From NCBI GenBank assembly GCA_016290835.1, contig JAEEVG010000012.1, positions 1 through 48,524 on the forward strand: a DNA stretch of 48,524 nt, written 5' to 3'. A model generated the notes under the pieces. That model ran no database searches. It worked only from the letters and a program-made list of their open reading frames with translations, and was not told the DNA's origin. Made by a program: the position numbers and the translations under genes. Below, piece by piece: positions 18,076-26,111 of this stretch (position 1 is the first letter of the stretch; every line of letters starts with the position of its first letter). Source of the stretch: Bacteroidales bacterium (GTDB lineage Bacteria; Bacteroidota; Bacteroidia; Bacteroidales; UBA932).

Positions 18076-18507
18076 CTACTGACGGGGAGGACGTCCGCCG
18101 CCCGGGCCGCCGGGACCGCCCTGGCCGAAGTTACGCATCATGTTCTGCATGGCCTCATCCCATTTCTTCCACTGCTCGTCGGTCAGGATGGCCTTGAGCT
18201 TCTTGTTCTGCTCCTCGCGCTGCTTCTGCATCGCCTGAGGATCCATGGGCTGAGCCTGACCGGACTGGAACGCCTTCATCATCGCCTCGGTCTCTTCCTT
18301 GTACAGAGCGACGACCTTCTTGTACTGGTCGTCCGTCAGATTGACAGTCTGCTTCATCATGTCAGCACGGAACGTAGCCATCTGTGCCGGATCGAACTGG
18401 CCACCGCCGCCGGGGAAGCCACCGCCACCGGGCTGAGCCTTCGAAACAAACGACCCCGCAACGAGCATAACGCCCGCCACGAGCAAATTCAAGACTTTTT
18501 TCATCAT
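18076..18507 (-). CDS. Small Spy/CpxP-like secreted protein
   Basis: 143 residues with a signal peptide (about 1-25), a glycine-rich stretch, a helical core and a Gly/Pro/Arg-rich tail. The core has LTDDQYKKVVALYKEE and later ILTDEQWKKWDEAMQNM, the paired LT(D/x)xQ helices seen in Spy/CpxP-like proteins and in Bacteroidota DUF4890-type proteins. Spy is an ATP-independent periplasmic chaperone and CpxP a stress adaptor, so an envelope-stress role is likely but inferred. It is transcribed alone toward the terminator it shares with the GH43 gene. Confidence 0.72.
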   Translation of the reverse strand: MMKKVLNLLVAGVMLVAGSFVSKAQPGGGGFPGGGGQFDPAQMATFRADMMKQTVNLTDDQYKKVVALYKEETEAMMKAFQSGQAQPMDPQAMQKQREEQNKKLKAILTDEQWKKWDEAMQNMMRNFGQGGPGGPGGGRPPRQ

Positions 18508-18549
18508 AATACGATTGGTTAAGGGAATAAAAGTGTATTTATGCGTTGT

Positions 18550-18565
18550 CGGGAATCAATTCCCG
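18550..18565. repeat. Short inverted repeat upstream of the Spy-like gene
   Basis: CGGGAAT-CA-ATTCCCG, seven-base arms with a two-base centre, 43 bases upstream of the Spy-like start and 25 bases downstream of the M23/LysM stop. It could be an operator of the Spy-like gene. There is no T run for a terminator. Confidence 0.4.
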
Positions 18566-18590
18566 TGCCAAAACAATCAAAATAAATGCG

Positions 18591-19613
18591 TCAATTCACC
18601 CGGATTTTCTGACCGATGCGCAGCCGGTTGGAATTGACCCCGGGATTGAGCCGCTGGATGGTCTTCAGGGACTTGCCGTGTTTGGAAGCAATGGTCGAGA
18701 GCGTGTCGCCGGAGCGGACGGTGTAGTAGCGGCGGGCGGCCAGTTCGTCGGCGATGCGCTGCTCTTCCTCGATGATCTTCTCATCGGCGGCATACACATC
18801 CTCTTCCTCGTCCAGCGACTGCGGCACATAGCGCGAGGAGGGGCTGAGGTAGCTGCGGCGCAGCACGAAAACATTGGAGCGGAGCTTGCCCGTCTCGTAG
18901 TCGGCGATCCACTCGGGATCGAAGGCGTAACCCTTGTAGCGGGTCTCAAAATGCAGGTGCGGACCGGTGGAGCGGCCGGTGGAGCCGCCCAGGCCGATCT
19001 GGTCCCCGGCGCGGACCCAGTCCCCCACCTCGACCTCCCGCTTGGAGAGATGGCCGTAGAAGGTCTCCAGGCCATTCTCGTGGCGCAGGATAATGAGGTT
19101 GCCGTAGCCGGAATGGTACTCGGACATGCGCACGCGGCCGTCGAAGGCCGCATACACCGGCGTACCGGTCTTGAGCGGCAGGTCCACGCCCTGGTGCTGG
19201 CGCCCGTGGCGATAGCCGAATTTCGAATAGACCCGGGTCTGGTTGGGGCAGACGAACACGCTGGCGGAATCCACCAGGCAGATGGTATTGCGCAGGTCGA
19301 GGCTGTCCAGCGGAAGCTTGTAGGGGTCCGTCACGTTGGGCTGCCAGGCCTCGGTGAAAGCGGCGTCCAGGGAGAGCCGTTCGTAGTTCTTGATATAGTA
19401 CCAGGTGTGGTCGTCCCGCAGGACGAGCAGCAGCCGGCCATCATCAATGTCCAGGGTATCCACGGGCACACCCGTGCCGGAGCGGAAACTGCCGGGACGC
19501 GTGGCAAACCCTCTCGGAAGCGTATCGATCAGGTTGCGCGGGGTGTCCAGCTGGGCCCGGAGGGCCAGCGGAAAGCAGAGGCAGAAGATCAGCAGCAGGG
19601 TCGTTTTTCTCAT
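18591..19613 (-). CDS. M23 metallopeptidase with C-terminal LysM domain
   Basis: 340 residues from ATG at 19613-19611. The signal peptide ends near residue 21 (LRAQ). The M23 domain shows HQGVDLP and, later, GPHLHFETRY, the zinc and catalytic histidines of lysostaphin-like endopeptidases. The C-terminal 45 residues form a LysM domain (YTVRSGDTLSTIASKHG), which binds peptidoglycan. It probably cuts or regulates cutting of peptide cross-links in the periplasm. The start overlaps the stop of the phosphohexomutase gene (TGATG), so the two are translationally coupled. An upstream open extension in this frame is only overlap with that gene. Confidence 0.92.
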   Translation of the reverse strand: MRKTTLLLIFCLCFPLALRAQLDTPRNLIDTLPRGFATRPGSFRSGTGVPVDTLDIDDGRLLLVLRDDHTWYYIKNYERLSLDAAFTEAWQPNVTDPYKLPLDSLDLRNTICLVDSASVFVCPNQTRVYSKFGYRHGRQHQGVDLPLKTGTPVYAAFDGRVRMSEYHSGYGNLIILRHENGLETFYGHLSKREVEVGDWVRAGDQIGLGGSTGRSTGPHLHFETRYKGYAFDPEWIADYETGKLRSNVFVLRRSYLSPSSRYVPQSLDEEEDVYAADEKIIEEEQRIADELAARRYYTVRSGDTLSTIASKHGKSLKTIQRLNPGVNSNRLRIGQKIRVN

Positions 19614-20977
19614 CAGGATCGGATTGCCCCGAAGCGGGTTTCGAGGAGTTGGCAGGTCTGGGCGACCTTGTCTTGCAGGAGTTCTTCGGTCCGGGCCTCG
19701 CAGATGAAACGCAGGTAGGGCTCGGTATTGGAGGGACGGATGTTGAACCACCAGTCGGCGAACTCCAGCCGGTAACCGTCGAAATCCATCTGTTTCAGCG
19801 GGGTTTCCTGCGCGGCAAAGTGCGCGCAGACGGCGTCCATCGCGCCCCGTTTGTCCTCCAGGCGGAAGTTGATCTCCCCGGAGTTGCAATAGGCGGCAAT
19901 CCCGTCGATCGCGGCGCCGAAACTGCTGCCCCGCCGCTTGAGGGCGGCGACGATGCGCAGCACGATCAGCGAGGAAAGCAGGCCGCTGTCGGAATAGAAG
20001 AAATCCTTGAAATAATAATGCCCGGCCAGTTCGCCGCCCCACAGTCCGTCGATCTCGCGGAGTTTGGGTGCGGCAAAGGCGCGGCCCACCCGCCAGGTGT
20101 GCAGCTCGGCCCCGTAGCGGGCCAGCGACTCGCCCACGGCCTTCGAGGAACGGATCTCCTGGAGCACGCGGGGGGCCTTCTCGCCCCGCTCGTCGCAGAA
20201 ATATTGCGCCATCAGGGCGATGATCAGATCCGGCGGGACGAAGCGGCCCTGCTCGTCGACGAACATCACGCGGTCGGCGTCACCGTCGTAGATCACGCCT
20301 GCGTCGGCGCCCGTCCGCAAGACCAGCTGCCGCAGCGGCTCGACGTTCTTCGCGACCAGCGGGTTGGGCTCGTGGTTGGGGAAACGGCCGTCCAGCGTAT
20401 CGAAAAGGTATTCCGGCTCCTCGCCGAAAACCTCGTGGGCGAACAGGCAGGCCATCCCGTTGGACAGGTCGAAAGCGATCTTGAGACCGCTGTAATCACC
20501 CTTGAACTTCAGCATGAAGTCGAGATAGTCCCGGTGGATGTCTTTGGAGCGGACGACGCCCCGCCTGGCGGCGACGGGGGTCGGACGGCCTTCGTCAATC
20601 CAGTCCCGGATCTGCCCCAGGCCGGTATCCAGGCCCACGGGCAGGGCCAGCTCGCGGCTGACCTTCATCCCGTTGTAGCGGGCGGGGTTGTGGCTGGCCG
20701 TGATCTGCACGGAGGCCTTGAAACCATAGTTGGCGGTGGCGAAATAAACCATCGGGGTACTGCTCAGGCCGATGTCGGTCACATCGGCGCCGGCATCGCA
20801 GATGCCCTGCACCAGGGCATCGCGGATCTCCTGCGAAGAGACCCGGCAGTCGCGGCCGACGAGCACTTCGGAGGCACCGAGCAATTCCGGAATGAAGTAT
20901 CCGACCTTATAGGCGGTCGTCCGGTCGAAGTCTTCTCCGTAAATCCCGCGGATATCATATGCGTGGAATGCTCCCAT
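19613..20977 (-). CDS. Phosphomannomutase/phosphoglucomutase
   Basis: 454 residues of the alpha-D-phosphohexomutase family. It moves phosphate between C6 and C1 of mannose or glucose for nucleotide-sugar synthesis. All the key sites are intact: phosphoserine loop TASHNP near residue 93, metal loop DGDADR near 233, sugar loop GGELAGH near 314, and phosphate-binding RPSNTEPYLR near 417. The sugar loop and overall length fit the ManB/AlgC group rather than GlmM, which is about the same size but has different loops. A promoter box lies about 26 bases upstream. The M23/LysM gene is coupled downstream. Confidence 0.93.
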   Translation of the reverse strand: MGAFHAYDIRGIYGEDFDRTTAYKVGYFIPELLGASEVLVGRDCRVSSQEIRDALVQGICDAGADVTDIGLSSTPMVYFATANYGFKASVQITASHNPARYNGMKVSRELALPVGLDTGLGQIRDWIDEGRPTPVAARRGVVRSKDIHRDYLDFMLKFKGDYSGLKIAFDLSNGMACLFAHEVFGEEPEYLFDTLDGRFPNHEPNPLVAKNVEPLRQLVLRTGADAGVIYDGDADRVMFVDEQGRFVPPDLIIALMAQYFCDERGEKAPRVLQEIRSSKAVGESLARYGAELHTWRVGRAFAAPKLREIDGLWGGELAGHYYFKDFFYSDSGLLSSLIVLRIVAALKRRGSSFGAAIDGIAAYCNSGEINFRLEDKRGAMDAVCAHFAAQETPLKQMDFDGYRLEFADWWFNIRPSNTEPYLRFICEARTEELLQDKVAQTCQLLETRFGAIRS

Positions 20978-21002
20978 ATTGAATAATCAGTTTAGTGGAC
21001 CT

Positions 21003-21010
21003 CAAAGGTA
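21003..21010 (-). promoter_or_regulatory. -7 box of the phosphohexomutase promoter
   Basis: Minus-strand TACCTTTG, 26 bases before ATG 20977. No clear TTTG at the -33 distance; that region carries a run of T. Confidence 0.5.
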
Positions 21011-21030
21011 AGAAAAAAAACGCACTTGTC

Positions 21031-21822
21031 CTATTCCAGGTAGCGGTCGCGCAAGACGAGCAGGTCCTCGGTTTCGAGATCCAGCCGCTCGAGGATGAAG
21101 CGTTCGAGCGATCCCCACTCCCGGTCGATCAGGTCCAGGGTCCCGCAGAAATTGCGCGTACTCACGCCCATGAATGCCCGGACCACGTCCTTCTCCCGCT
21201 CGCCCCCGCCCCGCGCATCGACCTCGGCGCAAAAGCGATCCACCAGCGGACGGTAGATGTCGTTGGAGCGATCGAAATCGGCGACGATGGTCTCCCGGTC
21301 CGCGCCCAGCGCACCGAGCACGAAGGCAGCCCCCATCCCCGTGCGGTCCTTGCCCTGGGAGCAATGCCAGAGCACGGCCCCGTCGGGCGTCTCGAGGATC
21401 ATATTCAGGAAAGCGGCATACTGCAGCTGCGAGAAGTCACTCAGCACGAGCGAGGGATACAGCTCCCGGGCCTTGCCTTGGAATAGCGGAGTGAAGGCCA
21501 GGCGGACGATGTGGGAAGGCAGGTCGAGCCAGGTCTCCGCAGGCACGGCCTCGCCGCTCCGGCGCTCGGCCTCCACATCCAGGGTGGGCAGCAGGATATG
21601 CTCGGCCCCGGGAATCGTCCGGTCGGGCTGGGCCGCAGCCTCGTCCATCGTCCGGAAATCGAAAATCCGCCGCAGGCGGAAATGATCCTGCAGCAGGGCC
21701 ACGTCGGCGGGGGTGGCATCGTGGAGATGGCCGGTGCGCAGCAACAGCCCCTTGCGGACGGTTTTTCCTCCGCAGGGAAGCCCGCCGAGATCCCGGGCAT
21801 TGACGATGCCTTCGAACTCCAC
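21031..21822 (-). CDS. Tyrosine/lipid phosphatase, Tyr_phosphatase3 type
   Basis: 263 residues with the CX5R active site HCSQGKDRTG: nucleophile Cys154, Arg160. The N-terminal NARDLGGLP and FDFRTMDE motifs are typical of the atypical protein-tyrosine and lipid phosphatase family that includes Listeria LipA and Mycobacterium PtpB. There is no signal peptide, so it is cytoplasmic. The substrate is unknown; both phosphotyrosine and phosphoinositides are cut by relatives. A GTG start lies one base after the peptide deformylase stop, so it is the third gene of a ruvX-def operon. Confidence 0.88.
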   Translation of the reverse strand: MEFEGIVNARDLGGLPCGGKTVRKGLLLRTGHLHDATPADVALLQDHFRLRRIFDFRTMDEAAAQPDRTIPGAEHILLPTLDVEAERRSGEAVPAETWLDLPSHIVRLAFTPLFQGKARELYPSLVLSDFSQLQYAAFLNMILETPDGAVLWHCSQGKDRTGMGAAFVLGALGADRETIVADFDRSNDIYRPLVDRFCAEVDARGGGEREKDVVRAFMGVSTRNFCGTLDLIDREWGSLERFILERLDLETEDLLVLRDRYLE

Positions 21823-21823
21823 G

Positions 21824-22378
21824 CTATTTGATTTTGGCTTTGTAGGCGGTGCTTACCTTGCCGTGGGCGATGTTCCCCAGCTTCTTGGCGAGCATCTTGC
21901 GCCGGATCGGCGCCACCAGGTCGGTGAACAGCTGCCCGTCCAGGTGGGAGAACTCGTGCTGGATCATCCGCGCGGCGAATTTGTCGAAGGTCTCCGTCTG
22001 CTTTTCGAGATTCTCGTCATAATACTCGACGGTGATGACTTCGGGACGGCGGACATCGGCATAGATGCCCGGCACGCTGAGACAGCCCTCGTTGTACTCG
22101 CACATCGTGCCGCTCTCGGCGGTGACCACGGGATTGATGAAGGTGCGGCGGAAGCCTTTCAGGTAGGGATAGATATCGGCCATCACGTCGCCGTTGACCA
22201 CGGCCACGCGCCGGCTCACCCCGATCTGGGGCGCCGCCAGACCGCAGCCATCGGAGTGGGCAAGGGTATCCCAGAGGTCCTGTACCAGGGTCTGGATTCC
22301 CTCCTTGTCAGAAAGATCGGCCGGTGCGGCGACTTTTCGCAGCACGTCCGAACCATACAGATAAATCGCTTGTATCAT
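21824..22378 (-). CDS. def: Peptide deformylase
   Basis: Removes the formyl group from the N-terminal methionine of new proteins; Fe/Zn enzyme of 184 residues. The three family motifs are present: GCGLAAPQIG (44-53), EGCLSVP with metal ligand Cys99, and QHEFSHLDG with His141, Glu142 and His145. Inside the last motif the usual aspartate before the second histidine is serine, but the metal ligands and catalytic glutamate are intact. The start overlaps the ruvX stop by four bases (ATGA), and the phosphatase gene follows after one base. Confidence 0.95.
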   Translation of the reverse strand: MIQAIYLYGSDVLRKVAAPADLSDKEGIQTLVQDLWDTLAHSDGCGLAAPQIGVSRRVAVVNGDVMADIYPYLKGFRRTFINPVVTAESGTMCEYNEGCLSVPGIYADVRRPEVITVEYYDENLEKQTETFDKFAARMIQHEFSHLDGQLFTDLVAPIRRKMLAKKLGNIAHGKVSTAYKAKIK

Positions 22379-22791
22379 TTCTTCTTGTCCAGGTAGCTCT
22401 GCAGGATGATGGCGGCACTGATCCGGTCCACGGAAGCCTTGTCCCGGCGATCGCTCTTCTTCATTCCGCCCTCGATCATCGCCCGGTGCGCCAGCACGGA
22501 GGTAAAACGCTCGTCCTCCAATTCCACGGGCACCCCCGGGAAGGCCTTGCGCAGCCGCTTCAAGAATTTCTCCACGTCCGCCGCCGCCTCGGCCGGGGCG
22601 CCGTTAAGATTGAGCGGCCAGCCCACGACAAATCGCTCCACGTGCTCGGAAGCGGCGTATTTTTGGAGATATTCTATTATCTTTGCAGCAGGAACGGTTT
22701 CGAGGGGAGATGCGAAGATGCCCAGCGGGTCGCTGACCGCGACGCCGACCCGGGCTCGTCCGTAATCAATGCCTATCGTCCTGTTCATCAC
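22375..22791 (-). CDS. ruvX: RuvX/YqgF family putative pre-16S rRNA nuclease or Holliday junction resolvase
   Basis: 138 residues, RNase H-like fold. The opening GIDYGRARVGVAVSD holds the first catalytic Asp; VVGWPLNLNG and DERFTS carry the second conserved acidic position, and DRISAAIILQ the last Asp. E. coli YqgF helps mature the 5' end of 16S rRNA, and other members have been proposed as resolvases. First gene of the ruvX-def-phosphatase operon. A near-perfect promoter places its transcription start at the initiation codon. Confidence 0.93.
   Translation of the reverse strand: MMNRTIGIDYGRARVGVAVSDPLGIFASPLETVPAAKIIEYLQKYAASEHVERFVVGWPLNLNGAPAEAAADVEKFLKRLRKAFPGVPVELEDERFTSVLAHRAMIEGGMKKSDRRDKASVDRISAAIILQSYLDKKK
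22658..22685 (+). promoter_or_regulatory. Two -7 boxes inside ruvX, facing the M23-dxr-rseP operon
   Basis: TATTTTTG (22658-22665) and TATCTTTG (22678-22685) lie on the plus strand inside the coding region of ruvX, about 130 bases before the M23 gene. Only 20 bases separate the divergent genes ruvX and M23, so promoters for the rightward operon must lie within ruvX or be absent. The local sequence is markedly richer in A and T than the rest of ruvX. Confidence 0.45.
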
Positions 22792-22793
22792 TG

Positions 22794-22824
22794 CAAATTT
22801 AATTCAAAAGTATGGGAAGACAAA
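22794..22824 (-). promoter_or_regulatory. Promoter of ruvX-def-phosphatase operon
   Basis: Minus-strand TTTG (22824-22821), exactly 19 bases, then TAAATTTG (22801-22794). The box ends two bases before ATG 22791, so the message would begin at or near the start codon. A second box, TACTTTTG (22812-22805), has no matching -33 element. Confidence 0.65.
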
Positions 22825-23663
22825 ATCCGGGCTCCCTCAAACGGACGTACCGCCTGTCCTTCGTGGATAATGAGACCCACGATGCGATCCGCTCCATCCG
22901 CTTCACCCGCCCCCAGCTGGTCTATTGGATCATCACCTTCGTGCTGGTCCTCCTGCTCGTCTTCTATTGCCTGTTCGCCTTCACGCCGCTGCGCACCATC
23001 ATTCCCGGCTACCCGGACGCCCATTCCCGGCGCGAGGCCGTGGCCAACACCATCAAGATCGACTCCCTGGAGCAGGCCCTGACCCGCTGGGACCTCTACG
23101 CCGAGCACCTCAGCCGCGTGCTCACCGGCAGCCCGGTCCCGGATTTCGACAGCCTCGTGCGCGCCGGGAGCGCGCGCTACCTCTCCGACAAGTCGCCCGC
23201 CGAACTTGCGCGCCGCGACTCCGTCCTCCGCGAGACCGTCCGGAAAGAAGAACAATTCGGCGTGAGCACCCGGCCGGAACGCAACCTCCCCCTGGAGGGG
23301 CAGCACTTCTTCGCCCCGCTCAAAGGCGTGGTCGTCACCCCCTTTGACCGCGTCCTCCACCCCGCCATCGACATCTCGGCCCCGACCGGCACCGTGGTCA
23401 GCGCCGTACTGGACGGCACGGTGGTCTTCAGCGGCTGGGACGCCGAAGAGGGCTACATCGTCATCCTCCAGCACCGCGGAGACCTGCTGAGCGTCTATAC
23501 CAACAACCAGAAAGTCCTCCGGAGCGCCGGCGAGGCCGTCAAAGCCGGCACGCCCGTCGCCCTGGTCGGCGGCACCTCGTCCGGTCTGGCAGCAGACCAC
23601 CTGCACTTCGAACTCTGGCACGACGGGGAAAGCATCGACCCGACCCAATACATCAGTTTTTAA
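22812..23663 (+). CDS. Membrane-anchored M23-family peptidase
   Basis: 283 residues: a short cytoplasmic N-terminus, one transmembrane helix (about 37-58), a periplasmic helical linker (about 70-150) and a C-terminal M23/LytM domain. Motifs are HPAIDIS and DHLHFELW, the metal and catalytic positions; the overall plan is that of the Bacteroidota M23 proteins that sit beside dxr or alaS. It either cuts peptidoglycan peptides or regulates an amidase. Its TAA is followed at once by the GTG start of dxr, so translation is probably coupled. Confidence 0.9.
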   Translation: MGRQNPGSLKRTYRLSFVDNETHDAIRSIRFTRPQLVYWIITFVLVLLLVFYCLFAFTPLRTIIPGYPDAHSRREAVANTIKIDSLEQALTRWDLYAEHLSRVLTGSPVPDFDSLVRAGSARYLSDKSPAELARRDSVLRETVRKEEQFGVSTRPERNLPLEGQHFFAPLKGVVVTPFDRVLHPAIDISAPTGTVVSAVLDGTVVFSGWDAEEGYIVILQHRGDLLSVYTNNQKVLRSAGEAVKAGTPVALVGGTSSGLAADHLHFELWHDGESIDPTQYISF

Positions 23664-24815
23664 GTGAAAAGAAGAATCGCCATCCTCGGGTCCACGGGAT
23701 CCATCGGCACCCAGACGCTGGATGTCATCCGTCAGCACCCCGACCGCTTCGAAGTCGTCCTGCTCTCCGCACGCCGCAGCGTGGACCTGCTCATCCGGCA
23801 GGCCGTCGAGTTCGACGCCGCCAACGTGGTCATCTGCGACGAGGCGCGCTACCGGGAGGTGGCGGACGCCCTGCAGAGCCGCGACACCAAGGTCTGGGCC
23901 GGTGTGGACAGCCTCTGCGAACTCGTGGCGATGAGCTGCGTGGACATCGTCGTGGGGGCGATGGTCGGATTCAGCGGCCTGCGGCCCACCCTCGCCGCCC
24001 TGCGCGCCGGCAAGATCGTGGCCCTCGCCAACAAGGAGACCCTGGTGGCGGCGGGTGAGGTGGTCACCGCCACGGCCCGCGCCCACGGCGGGGTCCTCCT
24101 GCCGGTCGATTCCGAGCACTCCGCCATCTTCCAGTGCCTGCTCGCCGCCGGCGAGAACCCCGTGGAAAAAGTCCATCTGACCGCCTCCGGCGGCCCTTTC
24201 CGCACTTGGGAAAAACAGCGGATCGCCGGGGCCACCGCCGCCCAGGCCCTCCGGCACCCCAACTGGGATATGGGCGCCAAGGTCACCATCGATTCCGCCA
24301 CGATGATGAACAAGGGTTTCGAAGTCATCGAAGCCCGCTGGCTCTTCGACCTCGCCCCGGAGCAGATCCAAGTGGTCGTGCACCCCGAATCCGTCATCCA
24401 TTCGATGGTGGAATTCGCAGACGGCGCCGTGATCGCCCAGCTCGGCTGCCCGGACATGCGGGAACCCATCGGCTTTGCGCTCGCCTTCCCGGAACGGCTC
24501 ACCGTGGGCAATAAGCGGCTGGATTTCGCCGCCCTGGGCTCGCTGAGTTTCGAAGCGCCCGACACCGGCCGCTTCCCCTGTCTCGCCCTTGCCTACGAGG
24601 CCCTGCGCCGGGGCGGCAATGCCCCCTGCGCACTCAATGCCGCCAACGAAGTGGCGGTGGCCGCCTACCTCAAAGACCTGATCTCCTTCTACGATATCGC
24701 CAAGATCGCCGAACGCGCCCTCGCGGGAATGGATTTTGTAGCAAATCCATCGCTCGAAGACATCTTCGAGACCAACCGCGAAATCGCCGCCATTGCCGAT
24801 GGTTATCTTCGTTAA
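23664..24815 (+). CDS. dxr: 1-deoxy-D-xylulose 5-phosphate reductoisomerase
   Basis: Second step of the MEP isoprenoid pathway: NADPH-dependent conversion of DXP to MEP. The 383 residues carry the NADPH-binding GSTGSIGTQTLDV near the start, ANKETLV near 126, and the metal/substrate motif PVDSEHSAIFQ near 150. Length and all motifs are normal. GTG start directly after the M23 stop. Its last 17 bases overlap the rseP start. The pair dxr-rseP is a common bacterial arrangement. Confidence 0.96.
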   Translation: MKRRIAILGSTGSIGTQTLDVIRQHPDRFEVVLLSARRSVDLLIRQAVEFDAANVVICDEARYREVADALQSRDTKVWAGVDSLCELVAMSCVDIVVGAMVGFSGLRPTLAALRAGKIVALANKETLVAAGEVVTATARAHGGVLLPVDSEHSAIFQCLLAAGENPVEKVHLTASGGPFRTWEKQRIAGATAAQALRHPNWDMGAKVTIDSATMMNKGFEVIEARWLFDLAPEQIQVVVHPESVIHSMVEFADGAVIAQLGCPDMREPIGFALAFPERLTVGNKRLDFAALGSLSFEAPDTGRFPCLALAYEALRRGGNAPCALNAANEVAVAAYLKDLISFYDIAKIAERALAGMDFVANPSLEDIFETNREIAAIADGYLR

Positions 24816-26100
24816 GATCATACAAGTCATCCTGGCGCTGTCCGTACTCATCCTCATCCACGAGTTCGGACATTTCCTTTGGGCCCGGCTTTTCCACATC
24901 CGCGTCGAGAAATTCTATCTCTTCTTCGACGTGGGCGGCAAGGCCCTGGCCCGCTGGCACTGGGGCGACACGGAGTTCGGCATCGGCTGGCTCCCGTTCG
25001 GCGGCTACTGCAAGATCGCCGGGATGGTCGATGAATCGATGGACCTCAAGCAGCTCGAGCGCGAACCCCAGAGCTGGGAGTTCCGCACGCACCCGGCCTG
25101 GCAGCGCCTGCTGGTGATGGCCGGCGGCGTGATCAACAACTTCATCTTCGCCATCCTCGCCTACATCGCCATCATGGCCATCTGGGGCGAATCCTACATC
25201 GAAAACCGCGGCAGCCGCATCTACGTGGACGAACTGGGCTACGAGATGGGCTTCCGCACCGGCGACGAGATCCTCCGGCTCGACGACTATGTCCCGGAGA
25301 ACTTCGGCATGCTCCAGGCGGACATCGCCCGCCGGGACGTCAAGAAAGTCACCGTCCTGCGCCAGGGCGACACCCTCGACATCTACATCGACCAGTCCCG
25401 CATCGGCGAACTGCTGAACGACCCGCTGATGTTCGACCTGGCCGTCCCCTTCGTGGTGGACTCCGTGATGAGCAGCAGCCTCAATGCCGGCGCCGGCCTG
25501 CTCCGGGGGGACCGCATCGTCTCCTTCGACGGCCACGAGGTGGAATATGTACAGGACTCCCGCGAACTGCTCGCCTCACTGGCCTCGCAGCAGATTCCCG
25601 CGCAGGTCGTGCGCGGAGAAGATACCCTCGGGATGAACATGCGCGTGGACAGCCTCGGCCGCATCGGGGTCTATATGCAGGCACCGGGCATCCAGGTCCG
25701 CCATTACGACCTGCTCGAAGCCATACCCGCCGGCTGGCGGGTGGCCGGAGAGACCATCCGGGGCTACCTCGAGGACCTGCGCCTGGTGGCCCGGCCCTCC
25801 ACGGGCGCCTACAAGTCCGTGGGCAGTTTCATCGCCATCGGCCAGGTCTTCCCCGAGACCTGGGATTGGTACCGCTTCCTGAGCATCCTCGCCCTGCTGT
25901 CCATCATGCTCGCCATCATGAACCTCCTTCCCATCCCGGGGCTGGACGGAGGTCACATCCTCTTCACCCTCTATGAGATCATCTCCGGCCGCAAGCCCGG
26001 CGAGAAATTCCTCGTCGTGGCGCAGATGGTGGGGATGGCCATCGTGATCGGCCTGATGTTCCTCGCATTCGGCAATGACATTTCCAGAATCATCCATTAA
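24799..26100 (+). CDS. rseP: RseP-type site-2 intramembrane metalloprotease
   Basis: 433 residues from ATG 24799; a TTG at 24793 is a weaker option. The first membrane helix holds HEFGH at residues 21-25; the second metal motif, NLLPIPGLDGGH, is near residue 375. Two PDZ-like segments lie between. S2P proteases of this group cut anti-sigma factors or leftover signal peptides in the membrane. The N-terminal helices are intact, with a cytoplasmic-facing HExxH. Start overlaps dxr by 17 bases; the DUF4837 gene follows after eleven bases. Confidence 0.95.
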   Translation: MVIFVKIIQVILALSVLILIHEFGHFLWARLFHIRVEKFYLFFDVGGKALARWHWGDTEFGIGWLPFGGYCKIAGMVDESMDLKQLEREPQSWEFRTHPAWQRLLVMAGGVINNFIFAILAYIAIMAIWGESYIENRGSRIYVDELGYEMGFRTGDEILRLDDYVPENFGMLQADIARRDVKKVTVLRQGDTLDIYIDQSRIGELLNDPLMFDLAVPFVVDSVMSSSLNAGAGLLRGDRIVSFDGHEVEYVQDSRELLASLASQQIPAQVVRGEDTLGMNMRVDSLGRIGVYMQAPGIQVRHYDLLEAIPAGWRVAGETIRGYLEDLRLVARPSTGAYKSVGSFIAIGQVFPETWDWYRFLSILALLSIMLAIMNLLPIPGLDGGHILFTLYEIISGRKPGEKFLVVAQMVGMAIVIGLMFLAFGNDISRIIH

Positions 26101-26111
26101 AGCAAAAAGAT

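Noticed and set aside
18550-18565. Terminator of the M23/LysM gene
   Set aside because: Stem without T run on either strand; kept only as an inverted repeat.
19614-20042. N-terminal extension of the M23/LysM frame
   Set aside because: It overlaps the phosphohexomutase gene and shows no signal. The ATG at 19613 gives a normal signal peptide.
21824-22378. Inactive peptide deformylase because HEFSH replaces HExDH
   Set aside because: Both histidines, the glutamate and Cys99 are intact, so the Ser is only a variation in a non-ligand position.
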